The notes under the pieces are model-generated. The model had not been told where the DNA came from, searched no databases, and saw nothing but the letters and a program-made list of their open reading frames with translations. From Caldalkalibacillus thermarum (lineage in GTDB: Bacteria; Bacillota; Bacilli; Caldalkalibacillales; Caldalkalibacillaceae), in assembly GCF_014644735.1 (NCBI RefSeq), contig NZ_BMKZ01000001.1, forward strand, positions 62,001-126,000: a DNA stretch of 64,000 nucleotides, in the 5' to 3' direction. This document shows, piece after piece, positions 39,440 through 49,051 of the stretch. Made by a program: the position numbers and the translations under genes. Position 1 is the stretch's first letter. The number at the start of each line of letters is the position of its first letter.

Positions 39440-39948
39440 ACATACTGGATTTCATCATTGTCGGTCTGTTGTTCACCGGCATGGTGATGGGGTACCGGCG
39501 GGGATTTATTATGCACACAGCCAGGCTGATCAGTTTTATTGTCGCCGTGATCGTAGCTTTCCGCTACAAAGGACAGCTTGACCCTCTTCTGAGAGAGTGG
39601 CTCCCCTATCCCCTCAGTCAACTGGAGGGAGAATGGATCTGGCTGGCTGTGTTCAATGCTGAGGGTATTTTCTACGGGGCCTTGGCCTTTATCCTTTTGT
39701 TTTTCGCCACCAAACTTGTTTTACATGTGATTTTTCGCATCTTAGATGGCATCAGCCGCTTGCCTGGCCTCAATTTAGCGAACCGGAGTCTGGGGCTGTT
39801 GGTTGGGGCTTTGCAAATGGCCATTGTAGTTTTTCTCATGGTCCATGTCCTCTTCTTTCTCCCATGGGAAACGGGGAAAACCCTGCTGTTAAATTCTGAG
39901 CTTGCCTCGTGGTTGATGAAGAAAAGCCCGCTCTTCTCTCTGCTGTAA
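39436..39948 (+). CDS. CvpA-family membrane protein (YshB-like)
   Basis: 170 residues with four hydrophobic segments (about 4-20, 27-45, 70-95, 115-140). The start MNILDFIIVGLLFTGMVMGYRRGFI matches the CvpA/colicin V production family. Follows zapA as yshB follows yshA in Bacillus. Exact function unknown. The polX and mutS2 genes usually next in Bacillus are absent; selD follows instead. Confidence 0.88.
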   Translation: MNILDFIIVGLLFTGMVMGYRRGFIMHTARLISFIVAVIVAFRYKGQLDPLLREWLPYPLSQLEGEWIWLAVFNAEGIFYGALAFILLFFATKLVLHVIFRILDGISRLPGLNLANRSLGLLVGALQMAIVVFLMVHVLFFLPWETGKTLLLNSELASWLMKKSPLFSLL

Positions 39949-40103
39949 AGAAGCCGCTCTGTCCGGCCAGCAGCAGGTTGCAAGGGGTTGCCGGCAGAGG
40001 GAGGAGATGGGCACCACTGGTGGTCTTATGGCCGGCTGATGCCCAACCGACGACTGATGACAACCAGCGTGTTTAAAATGTAGAGTGCAAAGGAGTGAGC
40101 GGT

Positions 40104-41153
40104 GTGGCGGATGGAAAAGTGAAATTAACCGCCCTTTCCTCCAAGGGTGGATGAGGGTGCAAAATTGGTCCTGAGGACCTGGCGCACGTGTTGCGTCATT
40201 TGCCAGAAACGATTCCTGATCCCAATCTGCTTGTGGGTCTGGATACCTCTGATGATGCCGGGGTGTACCGCTTGACAGACGAGTTAGCCTTGGTTCAAAC
40301 CGTCGACTTTTTCACCCCTATTGTTGATGATCCCTATATGTTCGGCCAGATTGCTGCGGCCAACTCACTGAGTGATATTTACGCCATGGGCGCCAAGCCA
40401 CTGACTGTGCTGAACATTGTTGGCTTCCCGGTTAAGAAGCTGGACAAGTCAATTCTGGCTGACATCCTGCGCGGGGCGGCGGACAAAGTGGCCGAGGCAG
40501 GGGCCACCCTGGTAGGGGGGCACTCCATCGACGATGCCGAGCCCAAATTTGGCTTGGCTTGCACCGGTATTGTCCATCCGGATAAGGTGCTTAAAAATGC
40601 AGGGGCCAAACCGGGAGACCGTCTCCTGTTGACCAAACCTATCGGGGTTGGCATCCAAACCACGGCCATCAAACGGGATTTGCTCAGTGCAGAAGAGTTA
40701 CAACAGGTGATGCAGGTGATGGCCGCTTTAAATAAAACAGCGGCAGAAGTGATGGCTGACTTTGAGGTTCATGCTTGCACGGATATAACCGGGTTCGGGT
40801 TGCTGGGTCATGCCGCGGAAATGGCCAAAGGCAGCCAGGTTGGCTTGGTGATTCAACACTCGAAGGTTCCGGTCTTGCCCGGCACCCGCAGGTTAGCGGA
40901 AAAGGGTATTGTCCCTGGAGGAACTAAAGCGAATCACCGCTGGTTAAGTGACTGTGTCAGCTACGCAGAAGGCATTGACGAGCTTGAGCAATGGATCCTG
41001 TGTGATGCAGTCACCTCAGGCGGTTTGCTCATGGCGGCAGCTGAACAAGATGCAGCAGGACTTCTTGCAGCGTTGCATCAGCAAGGTGTGGATGCAGCTG
41101 AGATCGGTTATGTGACCAGTGATCACCCTGGCTGCATTAAGGTCACAGACTGA
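40104..41153 (+). CDS. selD: Selenophosphate synthase, a selenoprotein (Sec at codon 17)
   Basis: Makes selenophosphate from selenide and ATP, the selenium donor for selenocysteine tRNA. The frame starts at GTG 40104 (AAGGAG at about 40090-40095), runs MADGKVKLTALSSKGG, meets TGA at 40152-40154 and continues GCKIGPEDLAHVLRHLPE. The TGA is exactly at the catalytic Cys/Sec position of SelD (GG-U-GCK), so it is read as selenocysteine; 349 residues in total. The rest carries AIRS motifs: DDAGVYRLTDELALVQTVDFFTPIVDDP, ATLVGGHSIDDAEPKFGLACTG and ITGFGLLGHAAEM. Just after the TGA, GTGC (40157-40160 region) pairs with GCAC and GGTCC with GGACC, a SECIS-like hairpin. Annotation that starts after the UGA (at 40188) would lose the active site. 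Confidence 0.95.
40155..40190 (+). promoter_or_regulatory. SECIS-like hairpin in selD
   Basis: Directly 3' of the UGA, GTGC...GGTCC-TGA-GGACC...GCAC forms a two-step hairpin, the position where bacterial SECIS elements recruit SelB. Inferred from pairing and position. Confidence 0.6.
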
Positions 41154-41198
41154 TAGAATCATGGTTTATAACAGCATACTCTCTTTGAAGCTCGCTTA

Positions 41199-41236
41199 AG
41201 ACTGTTTCCTATACATTTGGGAAGCAGTCTTTTTTT
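41199..41236 (+). terminator. Terminator of selD
   Basis: AGACTGTTTCC (about 41199-41209) pairs with GGAAGCAGTCT (41220-41230), followed by seven T. Confidence 0.9.
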
Positions 41237-41297
41237 GTGCATAATTCGCTATCCACCTTTACAACCTAGAGAAAAGGGCAGAAGGGAGGTGTTTGAG

Positions 41298-41900
41298 GTG
41301 GTCCGCAGATGGAGAAAATGGTTGAGCAAAGCTGATGAGCATAAAACAAAAGCTTTGGAAGAGAAAATCAAACGCAATCCCCATTTAAACAAGCAAGAAC
41401 TGCAAACACCTTTATCAGCCTCCTTGACAGATAACGAACAAGTGCTTCGTTCACTGTACAAGAATTGCTATGATGTTATCTTTCGTTCCTTTTTTATTAG
41501 TGGAAAAACGAAAGCCATGTTGATCTACATAGAAGGAATGTCCAATGTTGAAGAATTAAATGATAATCTCCTCGCCCCGTTAATGAAAGAGGAGGCCGGC
41601 CAGCCTCATCCTAAGCACAGCATACAAGAGCTGCTCGAAAAGAGGATCAATATTTCTGCTGTGAAAGAAGTTCAAACGTTTGCCGATGTGATAGAAAAAG
41701 TTTCGATGGGACACCCTGTCATTCTGATAGATAAGCAGAATACAGGTTTATCTGTCGGTATAGAAAGATATGAGCAACGTTCTCTGGAAGATCCTCCTGC
41801 TGAGAGATTGGTCCGAGGCCCCCGTCATGGATTTATCGAAACCTTACAGGTTAATATTTCCCTGTTACGGCGCGGTCGTCATATTCATCGCCCTGTATGA
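41298..41900 (+). pseudogene. Truncated GerA-family spore germination receptor A subunit
   Basis: The frame encodes about 200 residues of the soluble N-terminal domain of a GerA/YndD-type germinant receptor A protein: LTDNEQVLRSLYKNCYDVIFRSF, MLIYIEGMSNVEELNDNLLAPL, and the conserved block GPRHGFIETLQVNISLLRR. In intact proteins (about 480-520 residues) this block is followed by the membrane domain; here it runs into eight foreign residues and stops. GTG 41298 is well spaced from GGGAGG (41284-41289). The 3' end overlaps, in another frame, the tail of a different small membrane protein, so a deletion has fused two genes. Confidence 0.85.
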
Positions 41901-42066
41901 GTGGCCGAAAATGAATCGAGATGAAATCAAAGAGAAAAGGGCATTTATTGTGCTCACCGTTATGGGCTGGGGCCTTGCGGTCATGCTCCTTTATTTCCCT
42001 GACCTGCCGGGCCCCAATGATTGGGTGGAGAAGATCTTTGCCCCATTTAAAAAATTTGTGGAGTAA
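41845..42066 (+). pseudogene. 3' remnant of a small membrane protein fused to the gerA fragment
   Basis: In a frame different from the gerA fragment, coding-like sequence resumes at about 41850: VVIFIALYEWPKMNRDEIKE and AFIVLTVMGWGLAVMLLYFP, then DLPGPNDWVEKIFAPFKKFVE. Two membrane segments and the phrase EWPKM recall the small proteins sometimes encoded at the end of spore germination operons (from memory, not searched). An open frame from GTG/ATG-type codon 41770 covers it, but its first part is the gerA sequence read out of frame. Confidence 0.6.
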
Positions 42067-42089
42067 GAATCAAAGATCTGTCAGCTTAC

Positions 42090-42890
42090 TCAATTGCCCA
42101 ACAGCCGTTTTTCCAGATAATAAACCCCCTGATACATCACGGTGGCCAGACAGGCAATAATCAGTAAGCTCATCAGCACCAATGTAAAATTAAACACTTG
42201 AAAGCCGTAAATAATCAGATAACCAAGCCCTTGTCTAGCTACCAAGAATTCACCGACAATCACACCGACCCAGGCCAAACCGACATTTACTTTCAAGGTG
42301 GATATAATCGTGGGAAAAGAGGCTGGAAAAATCACTTTTTGATACACTTGCCGCTTGTTTCCGCCAAATGTTTTGACCACCTTGATATAATTGGGATCCA
42401 CTTCTTTAAAACTGGTGTACACCACAATTGTGGTAATAATCACGGTGATGGCCAGTGCCATCCCCATAATGGACAAGAAGCCGGGTCCCAAGCCTACAAT
42501 AAGCAAAGGTCCCAAAGCCACCTTGGGCATACTGTTTAAGACCACCAGATAGGGTTCCAGCACCTTATCCAGAAAGGGAGACCACCAGATCATGGTGGCC
42601 AAGATGGTCCCGCAAATCGTGCCGAGCAAAAATCCTGCCAATGTTTCCAGAAAGGTGACGGAAACGTGGGGCCACAGCGAACCGTCTGCCATTTTTTCGA
42701 TTAACAGGTTCCAGATGCGTGACGGCTGGCTGAAAATCAGCGGATTAATCCATTTTTGGGCGGAAGCCAGCTCCCACATGAACAAAAAACCAATTAAAAG
42801 CGCCAGTTGCACCATGGTTACCTTCAGCCGTTCCCGCCGTTTGGCTTGGAGATAGCGTTGGTGAATCTGCCTGGGATCAATCTTCATCAT
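42090..42890 (-). CDS. ABC importer permease, nitrate/sulfonate/HMP class
   Basis: 266-residue permease of the SsuC/TauC/ThiX class with six membrane segments and the coupling loop [28 protein letters not shown] (about 173-200). It overlaps the ATPase gene; three ATGs in a row (42893, 42890, 42887) are candidates. AAGGAG is best spaced for the middle one. Last gene of a three-gene minus-strand operon (binding protein, ATPase, permease). Confidence 0.9.
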   Translation of the reverse strand: MMKIDPRQIHQRYLQAKRRERLKVTMVQLALLIGFLFMWELASAQKWINPLIFSQPSRIWNLLIEKMADGSLWPHVSVTFLETLAGFLLGTICGTILATMIWWSPFLDKVLEPYLVVLNSMPKVALGPLLIVGLGPGFLSIMGMALAITVIITTIVVYTSFKEVDPNYIKVVKTFGGNKRQVYQKVIFPASFPTIISTLKVNVGLAWVGVIVGEFLVARQGLGYLIIYGFQVFNFTLVLMSLLIIACLATVMYQGVYYLEKRLLGN

Positions 42891-43650
42891 CATCCAGCTC
42901 CTTCCAAATCTGACGGAACAAATCATAAAAGCCTTCAGCCTCCCTGGCGTCGAAGGGACGGGCCTGACGTATGTGGTCGGGGATGATAAGCTCCCTTTTG
43001 ATCCGCCCCGGATGTTTATCCATGACAATGATACGGTCGCTCATGGCGATGGCCTCCCCGATATCATGGGTCACCAGAACGGCTGACTTGCCGTGCTTTT
43101 TTAAGGTCTCAAAGACCAAATTCTCCAGCTTCAGCTTGGTTTGATAGTCCAAGGCGGAAAATGGCTCATCCAGGAGCAAAATATCCGGATTAGTGACCAG
43201 GGTACGCACCAGAGCCGCCCGTTGCCTCATGCCTCCTGAGAGCTGGGACGGGTAAACATGTTTATAGTCGCCCAACCCCAGTTCATTGAGCAGAAACTCG
43301 GCATGTTTTTTCGTCTCGTGGCGCAGCTGACCCATCACTTCCAGACCAATCAGAACATTATCCAGGATGGTGCGCCAGGCAAACAAGTAATCAGCTTGCA
43401 ACATATAGCCAACTTGGCGGCAAGGTCCTTTGATTGGCTTGCCACCCAGCAGGACATGGCCTGCTGTGGGTTGCAAAATTCCGGCCAAACAGGACAGGAC
43501 AGTCGTTTTGCCACAACCGCTGGGACCGACCAGCGAGACAAATTCTCCGGCTGCGATGGAGAGGTTGATATTCTCAATCGCCTTTATTGCTTCGGATACA
43601 GTGACATAAACATGGGTCACATTTTGCATTTTAAGCAAAGGGCTTGACAT
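42877..43650 (-). CDS. ABC importer ATPase, nitrate/sulfonate/HMP class
   Basis: 257 residues: Walker [19 protein letters not shown] (about 42-59), Q-loop [17 protein letters not shown], signature [15 protein letters not shown], Walker [14 protein letters not shown]-loop [16 protein letters not shown]. This is the SsuB/TauB/ThiZ pattern. GGAGGGG lies 6 bases before ATG 43650, so seven codons of the longest frame are excluded. Confidence 0.92.
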   Translation of the reverse strand: MSSPLLKMQNVTHVYVTVSEAIKAIENINLSIAAGEFVSLVGPSGCGKTTVLSCLAGILQPTAGHVLLGGKPIKGPCRQVGYMLQADYLFAWRTILDNVLIGLEVMGQLRHETKKHAEFLLNELGLGDYKHVYPSQLSGGMRQRAALVRTLVTNPDILLLDEPFSALDYQTKLKLENLVFETLKKHGKSAVLVTHDIGEAIAMSDRIIVMDKHPGRIKRELIIPDHIRQARPFDAREAEGFYDLFRQIWKELDDDED

Positions 43651-43714
43651 CAAATTCCCCTCCTTGATCAAAAACGAATGAAGAAAAGAGGCGGATGAAG
43701 GCCTTCATCCACCT

Positions 43715-44710
43715 TTATTGACTCATCGCCAGTTCGGCAAATGTGGTGTTGACCAGAACCTCGTAGTCTACGCGTTCTTTCAGTTCCCCGGCTTCCTCAA
43801 TAATATCTTGCAACAACTCCCAGTGAGACTTCTCCAACAGTGGATCCGGTTTATAGGATGCTTGAGCCTTGTAACGGTCGATCACTTGCACCAGAACGTC
43901 GTGATCTGTATCTTCAAAGAACGGGGCAATGGCTTCGGCCACTTCTTCACTAGGTTGTTCATAAACCCATTGTTGTGCCCTGTACAAGGCATTGGTAAAG
44001 CGTTGGATCACTTCTTCATTTTTGGCGATAAAGCTTTGTTTGGCCATGTAAGATGTGTAGGGAACATGGCCGCTTTCCACTCCAAAGGAGGCCACTACGT
44101 GGCCGATCCCCTCCATTTCAAAAATGGTGGCCTGGGGCTCAAACAACTGGACAAATTCACCTGTTCCAGAGGCAAAGGCATTGGGGATGTTGCCGAAATC
44201 GACGTTTTGGATCAGCTCTAGATCACGGTGAGGATCAATGCCATGTTTTTTCAACACATATTCGCCCACCATCTGGGGCATGCCCCCTTTGCGTTGCCCC
44301 AGAAAGACACGGCCTTTCAGGTCATCCCAGGAGAAATCCTCAATTTTTTCTCTGGAAACCAGGAACGTGCCATCTGTTTGAGTGAGCTGGGCAAAGTTAA
44401 TCACCGGGTCTTCACTGCCTTGCTGATAAACGTAGATGCTGGTTTCACTTCCTACCAGGGCAATGTCTGCCCCGTCAGACAAAAGCGTGGTCATCGTTTT
44501 GTCCCCGCCCCAGGTGGTGGTGAGCTCCACTTTGAGTCCTTCTTTTTCAAAGAATCCTTGGGACAGGGCAACGTATTGCGGAGCGTAAAAGATCGAACGG
44601 GTCACTTCTGCCACACGGACCGTTTTTAGCTCTTCTTGTGCTGCGAAACATCCGCTCAAAATAACGGACAAACTGATCAACAATAAGAAGCAGATGGAGA
44701 GCTTCTTCAT
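43715..44710 (-). CDS. ABC importer binding lipoprotein, NMT1/THI5-like
   Basis: 331 residues. Signal peptide with lipobox ILSGC (cysteine about residue 21), then an NMT1/SsuA-like fold: VRVAEVTRSIFYAPQYVALSQGFFEKEGLKVEL, GADIALVGSETSIYVYQQG, FLGQRKGGMPQMVGEYVLKKHG. ATG 44710 follows AAGGAG by 10 bases. Ligand could be a thiamine precursor, alkanesulfonate or riboflavin-like compound. No TPP riboswitch was seen upstream, which weakens a thiamine role. Confidence 0.88.
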   Translation of the reverse strand: MKKLSICFLLLISLSVILSGCFAAQEELKTVRVAEVTRSIFYAPQYVALSQGFFEKEGLKVELTTTWGGDKTMTTLLSDGADIALVGSETSIYVYQQGSEDPVINFAQLTQTDGTFLVSREKIEDFSWDDLKGRVFLGQRKGGMPQMVGEYVLKKHGIDPHRDLELIQNVDFGNIPNAFASGTGEFVQLFEPQATIFEMEGIGHVVASFGVESGHVPYTSYMAKQSFIAKNEEVIQRFTNALYRAQQWVYEQPSEEVAEAIAPFFEDTDHDVLVQVIDRYKAQASYKPDPLLEKSHWELLQDIIEEAGELKERVDYEVLVNTTFAELAMSQ

Positions 44711-44841
44711 GGCCGACACACTCCTTAGCATAAGATCATTTTACGGGTGATGTATTTTATTCAAAAAATACAAATGTGTGTTAGTCGATCAATGTTTTTA
44801 GAAGACAGCGGGTGCAGATTAGATAAGAGAGCTCCAAAATA

Positions 44842-44873
44842 AAAACCTCCCAACCCATAAGGTTGAGAGGTTT
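44842..44873 (-). terminator. Terminator of pckA
   Basis: Read on the minus strand, AAACCTCTCAACC pairs with GGTTGGGAGGTTT and is followed by TTTTATTTT. Confidence 0.88.
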
Positions 44874-44894
44874 CGCCAGGCGGCATGTGCTTGA

Positions 44895-46475
44895 TCAAGT
44901 GAGCCGGGGCCCGGCTTGTTTGATTGCCTGTGGTACACCGGCAAATTTTTCAAAGTTGGCGATGAACCGCCGCGCCAATTGACGGGCGCTTTCATCGTAA
45001 GCCTCAGGATCAGCCCATGTGTTGCGGGGGAAGAGGACCTTTTCCGGCACATTGGGGCATGTTTTAGGAATAAACAAACCGAAAACAGGATCTTGAACGT
45101 ATTCTACTTCTTTCAGTTCTCCGTTTAAAGCGGCGGTGACCATAGCCCTGGTATAAGGCAAGTGCATCCGTTGGCCAACGCCATAAGGGCCGCCTGTCCA
45201 GCCGCTATTCACAAGGTATACATCGGTGTGATGTTTTTCCATTTTCTCCCCTAACATTTCCGCATAAATGTGCGGAGCAAGGGGCAGAAAAGGAGCGCCA
45301 AAGCAAGTGGAGAAAGTGGCTTCGGGCTCCGTAACTCCCCGTTCGGTTCCGGCCAGTTTGCTGGTATAGCCGGACAAGAAGTGATACATGGCCTGCTCTT
45401 TGGTCAGCTTAGCAATAGGAGGCAACACACCAAAGGCATCGGCTGTCAGAAAAATAATGGTTTTAGGATGTCCAGCGACACTGGGAATGCGGGCATTGGG
45501 AATATACTCAATGGGATACGCCGCCCTTGTGTTTTCTGTGTAGCGGTTGCTGTCATAATCGACCGCACGGGTCTTTGGATCCACTTCCACATTTTCTAAA
45601 ACCGTTCCAAAGCGGATAGCATTCCAAATTTGGGGCTCTTTCTCAGCCGAAAGATTAATGCACTTGGCGTAGCAACCCCCTTCAATATTGAAAATGCCGT
45701 CTTCGCTCCAGCCATGTTCGTCATCACCGATCAGCTGGCGGTTAGGATCAGCGGACAAGGTCGTTTTTCCTGTACCAGACAGCCCGAAAAACAAGGCCAC
45801 ATCCCCGTTTTCGCCAACATTGGCGGAACAATGCATGGAAAGGACGCCCTGCTGCGGCAGCAGGTAGTTCATCACGCTGAAAATCGATTTTTTCATCTCT
45901 CCGGCGTACTCTGTTCCGCCGATTAAAATGATCCGTTTTTCAAAACTGATGATGATAAACGCTTCAGAGTTGGTGCCGTCTACTGCCGGGTCGGCTTTAA
46001 AACCGGGGGCAGACACAATGGTAAATTGAGGTTCGTGATGGTTTAACTGATCAGCTCTTGGCCGCACAAACAGCTGGTGGGCAAATAAGTTATGCCAGGC
46101 ATATTCATTAATCACCCGGATCGGAATTTGATAACGTTCATCACAGCCGGCAAAGCCGTCAAACACAAAGCGTTCTTTATCTTTTAAGTAGTTGACCACC
46201 TTGAAATACAAGCGTTCAAACACCTCTTCAGCAATGGGTTGGTTGACGGAGCCCCAGTGAATCTGGTCCCGGACAGAGGGTTCATCAACAATAAATTTAT
46301 CCTTGGGAGAACGTCCGGTATATTTGCCGGTGTACGTGCTTAAGGCTCCATTAGAGGCTAAGTACCCTTCATTGCGCCGCAAACTGTGTTCAATTAACCT
46401 GGCGGGCGGCAGATTGCGATGGGCGTCCCCGTGCAACAATTCAACTAAAGCTTGCGGATAACTGACAATGCTCAC
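44895..46475 (-). CDS. pckA: Phosphoenolpyruvate carboxykinase (ATP)
   Basis: Converts oxaloacetate plus ATP to PEP, CO2 and ADP, entry step of gluconeogenesis; 526 residues, the standard ATP-type length. Seen: [31 protein letters not shown], the kinase-1a P-loop [27 protein letters not shown] (about 230-256) and [16 protein letters not shown] with [13 protein letters not shown]. The longest frame begins at ATG 46484 directly after AAAGGG. GTG 46475 has better spacing and is used. Bacillus has pckA in the same neighbourhood as ytoA and ytpB. Confidence 0.94.
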   Translation of the reverse strand: MSIVSYPQALVELLHGDAHRNLPPARLIEHSLRRNEGYLASNGALSTYTGKYTGRSPKDKFIVDEPSVRDQIHWGSVNQPIAEEVFERLYFKVVNYLKDKERFVFDGFAGCDERYQIPIRVINEYAWHNLFAHQLFVRPRADQLNHHEPQFTIVSAPGFKADPAVDGTNSEAFIIISFEKRIILIGGTEYAGEMKKSIFSVMNYLLPQQGVLSMHCSANVGENGDVALFFGLSGTGKTTLSADPNRQLIGDDEHGWSEDGIFNIEGGCYAKCINLSAEKEPQIWNAIRFGTVLENVEVDPKTRAVDYDSNRYTENTRAAYPIEYIPNARIPSVAGHPKTIIFLTADAFGVLPPIAKLTKEQAMYHFLSGYTSKLAGTERGVTEPEATFSTCFGAPFLPLAPHIYAEMLGEKMEKHHTDVYLVNSGWTGGPYGVGQRMHLPYTRAMVTAALNGELKEVEYVQDPVFGLFIPKTCPNVPEKVLFPRNTWADPEAYDESARQLARRFIANFEKFAGVPQAIKQAGPRLT

Positions 46476-46686
46476 AGTCAACATCCCTTTCTTTCATACT
46501 CTGTTATAGCGTTCAGCATCACAGTTATAGAAAATGTATATGCTATTCTAATCTCTTTGTTCATAAAAAGTATAACATATTAGGTTAAATGTTGTATACT
46601 ATTTTTTATCGTTGCTTATAAAAAAGTGACTCTTGTTTTTATGATTGACAAAAAAAAATCGCCGCAAGGGGCAGGTTAAAGGGGCA

Positions 46687-47226
46687 TCATGACTGACTCC
46701 GGTTGCCTGTCCACTGTTGTTCCAATTGTTTATAATACTGCCCTTTTTCCACATAGGACTGGCGGATGCGCTGCATCTCGGCATAATCGGCTTCATTTAA
46801 TTTCCGGGCCACTTTGGCCGGAGAGCCGATGACCAGCGTCCGGGGAGGGATTTTTTTGCCGGGCGGAACAAGGGCGCCTGCGCCCACCATCGCATCCTCG
46901 CCAATTTCTGCCCCGTCAAGGACGATGGCACCCATGCCAATAAGGGCTCCTTTTTTAATATGACAGGCATGTAAAATAACGTTATGTCCCACTGTTACAT
47001 CGTCTTCAATAATTAACGGACGGTCAGGACTCTGATGCAAGGTACAATTGTCCTGAATATTGACCCGATTGCCGATGATGGTCGGCGCCACATCACCACG
47101 CAGCACCGTATTGTACCAGATGCTTGTCTCTTCGCCGATTTTGACGTCACCGGTGATGATGACCCCTTTTGCGATAAAAGCGGTTGGAGCAATTTGTGGC
47201 GTTTTGTTTTTGTACGGTAAAATCAT
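46687..47226 (-). CDS. ytoA: Gamma-class carbonic anhydrase-like hexapeptide protein (YtoA-like)
   Basis: 179 residues of left-handed beta-helix repeats. Metal-site histidines typical of the gamma carbonic anhydrase/PaaY family lie in QDNCTLHQSPDRPLIIEDDVTVGHNVILHACHIKKG (H at about 68, 85, 90). GDVKIGEETSIWYNTVLRGD is the conserved N-terminal turn block. Catalytic activity is not certain, as many YtoA/YrdA homologues are uncharacterised. The minus strand shows nine T after a short hairpin near 46646-46670, a possible terminator. Confidence 0.88.
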   Translation of the reverse strand: MILPYKNKTPQIAPTAFIAKGVIITGDVKIGEETSIWYNTVLRGDVAPTIIGNRVNIQDNCTLHQSPDRPLIIEDDVTVGHNVILHACHIKKGALIGMGAIVLDGAEIGEDAMVGAGALVPPGKKIPPRTLVIGSPAKVARKLNEADYAEMQRIRQSYVEKGQYYKQLEQQWTGNRSQS

Positions 47227-47412
47227 GTGACGGACCTCCGATCTTTCATCTTTTAATATTTATTAATATTTTACACTTTGCTAGCCTGACAAGATAGGCT
47301 ATTATAAGAGGGACGATTTTTGTGTATATACCTAGTCTGGCTGTTGCTGTTTGATTGGCACAGTATGTTAATTGGTAAAGAAATCAGATGATCAGAGGTA
47401 AGGGAGATCGCG

Positions 47413-48498
47413 ATGGACACGATTGCAGCCCCCCATGTTCCTGAACATCCAATTTCGCTGATGCGGGATATTTATAAAAAAATATTGCCAGAGGTTCATT
47501 TGCAACTGGATATTTGGAAACGGAAAGCGGAGCGCATCCCGGATGCTGAGCTGAGACATCAGGCGTTGGCCAGCATGACAAGCAAGCAGTTTCACTGTGA
47601 AGGCGGCGGCGTCTATGCCTTGGTCGCCCGGCCGGACTGGCTGCCAAGCGTGGTCAGGTTTATTGTGGCCTATCAAACCATCAGCGATTATTTGGACAAT
47701 TTGTGTGACCGGAGCGTATCTTTAGATGAAGCGAACTTCAGGCAATTACATCAGTCGATGATCGATGCCGTGACTGGCACCTTCTCGATTGATAACTACT
47801 ACCAGCTGCAGGCTAATCAAGAGGATGGCGGTTATTTACGGGCTCTGGTTCAAACCTGCCATGACACACTGGCACTATTGCCCAATTATGATTTGTACAA
47901 GGACAATATACGCACATTGTGTGAACTGTATTGTGATTTGCAAGTGTATAAGCACATTGCCCTGGATAAGCGGGAACAAGCTTTACATACCTGGTGGGAA
48001 AAACACCGTGAACGCTTCCCTGAGCTGGAATGGTACGAATTTGCGGCGGCAACAGGCTCGACGCTGGGCATTTTTTACTATGTGGCGCTAGCCAGCTATG
48101 AAGAAGGAACAGAAGATTTAAATGACACTGTCTTTGACGTATATTTTCCTTACATCCAAGGCCTGCATATCCTGTTGGACTATCTCATTGACCAGAAAGA
48201 AGACCGGGAAGAAGGGGACCTTAATTTTTGTTTTTACTATCCTTCTGAGGAAGAGAAACTTCAGCGGATTGAGTGGATTACCCGGCAAGCCAGAAAGAAA
48301 GCCAGCCAGTTGCCCAATGCACCGTTTCACCGCATGATAGTGGAAGGGCTTTTGGGCATGTATTTGTCCAGCCCTAAGGTGAAGGAACAAGACGATGTGC
48401 TTCAGATTTCCAAACGCCTGTTAAAGCGCCGCAAGTTGTCCACCTGGTTTTTCTTTTTAAACGCCTGGTACATCCACCGCAAAGGACGAAAAATTTAG
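47413..48498 (+). CDS. ytpB: Tetraprenyl-beta-curcumene synthase (YtpB-like, DUF2600)
   Basis: 361 residues, all-helical terpene synthase of the YtpB family, which cyclises tetraprenyl diphosphate in sesquarterpenoid synthesis in Bacillus. Acidic motifs FIVAYQTISDYLDNLCDRS (DYLDN, about 86-104) and LLDYLIDQKEDREEGDLNF (about 252-270) fit the two metal-binding sites, and FHCEGGGVYALVA is a family string. In Bacillus ytpB lies beside ytoA; here they are divergent. Start ATG 47413 follows AAGGGAGAT. Confidence 0.92.
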   Translation: MDTIAAPHVPEHPISLMRDIYKKILPEVHLQLDIWKRKAERIPDAELRHQALASMTSKQFHCEGGGVYALVARPDWLPSVVRFIVAYQTISDYLDNLCDRSVSLDEANFRQLHQSMIDAVTGTFSIDNYYQLQANQEDGGYLRALVQTCHDTLALLPNYDLYKDNIRTLCELYCDLQVYKHIALDKREQALHTWWEKHRERFPELEWYEFAAATGSTLGIFYYVALASYEEGTEDLNDTVFDVYFPYIQGLHILLDYLIDQKEDREEGDLNFCFYYPSEEEKLQRIEWITRQARKKASQLPNAPFHRMIVEGLLGMYLSSPKVKEQDDVLQISKRLLKRRKLSTWFFFLNAWYIHRKGRKI

Positions 48499-48527
48499 CT
48501 GCACAACTGACAAAATACGAGTGAGGT

Positions 48528-48923
48528 ATGCGTACCGATTTTAAAAGCCAAAAACATGAATGGGTGATTGATGAACCTGAGAGCATGGGCGGGCAGGACA
48601 GCGGCCCGGATCCGTTGACCACCCTCTTGAGTGCACTGGCTGCCTGTGAAAATGTCACTGCCCGTTTTGTGGCCAAAGAACTTAATTTTAACTTGAAAGG
48701 GATGCGTTTTCAAGTAGAGGGGATCCTTGATCCACGGGGTTTTATGGGGGATCCAAACGTGAAACCGTACTTTGAGCAAGTATCCATTAAAGTGATTGTC
48801 GAAACCGATGAATCAGAGGAGCGCCTTGATGAATTAAGGCGTGTGACAGATTCCCGGTGTCCTGTCTACAACACCTTGAAAGCTGCCGGAATCAAAGTGA
48901 AATCTGAGTGGACGAAAGGTTAA
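48528..48923 (+). CDS. OsmC-like peroxide-reductase-fold protein
   Basis: 131 residues with OsmC family blocks: WVIDEPESMGGQDSGPDPLTTLLSALAACENVTA (first redox cysteine in ALAAC, about residue 44) and VTDSRCPVYNTLKAAG (second cysteine, about 110). Thiol-based reduction of organic hydroperoxides is the family role. The start is uncertain: no good ribosome binding site precedes ATG 48528, and upstream codons in this frame contain TGA at 48522 and no start codon. Translation may depend on ytpB, which ends 29 bases earlier. Confidence 0.85.
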   Translation: MRTDFKSQKHEWVIDEPESMGGQDSGPDPLTTLLSALAACENVTARFVAKELNFNLKGMRFQVEGILDPRGFMGDPNVKPYFEQVSIKVIVETDESEERLDELRRVTDSRCPVYNTLKAAGIKVKSEWTKG

Positions 48924-49051
48924 ACTAACCTGAGCCTTCGTCTTGTTATAAACAGGCTAAATATCACCAAATACTTGAAAACTATTTACAACAATCCTGA
49001 ATAAAGATAAAATCATCATGTATATTCATAAGACGGAGGCTTAACAAGAAG

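Noticed and set aside
41770..42066. A 98-residue membrane protein as an intact gene
   Set aside because: Its first 30 or so codons are the conserved gerA sequence read in another frame; only the later part looks like a real protein.
44711..44820. TPP riboswitch before the NMT1/THI5-like binding protein
   Set aside because: I looked for the THI-box strings on the minus strand upstream of 44710 and saw none.
48495..48530. In-frame TGA at 48522 just before the OsmC-like start as a selenocysteine codon
   Set aside because: No ATG, GTG or TTG lies upstream in that frame for the nearby codons, both redox cysteines of OsmC are already present downstream, and the frame runs into the end of ytpB.
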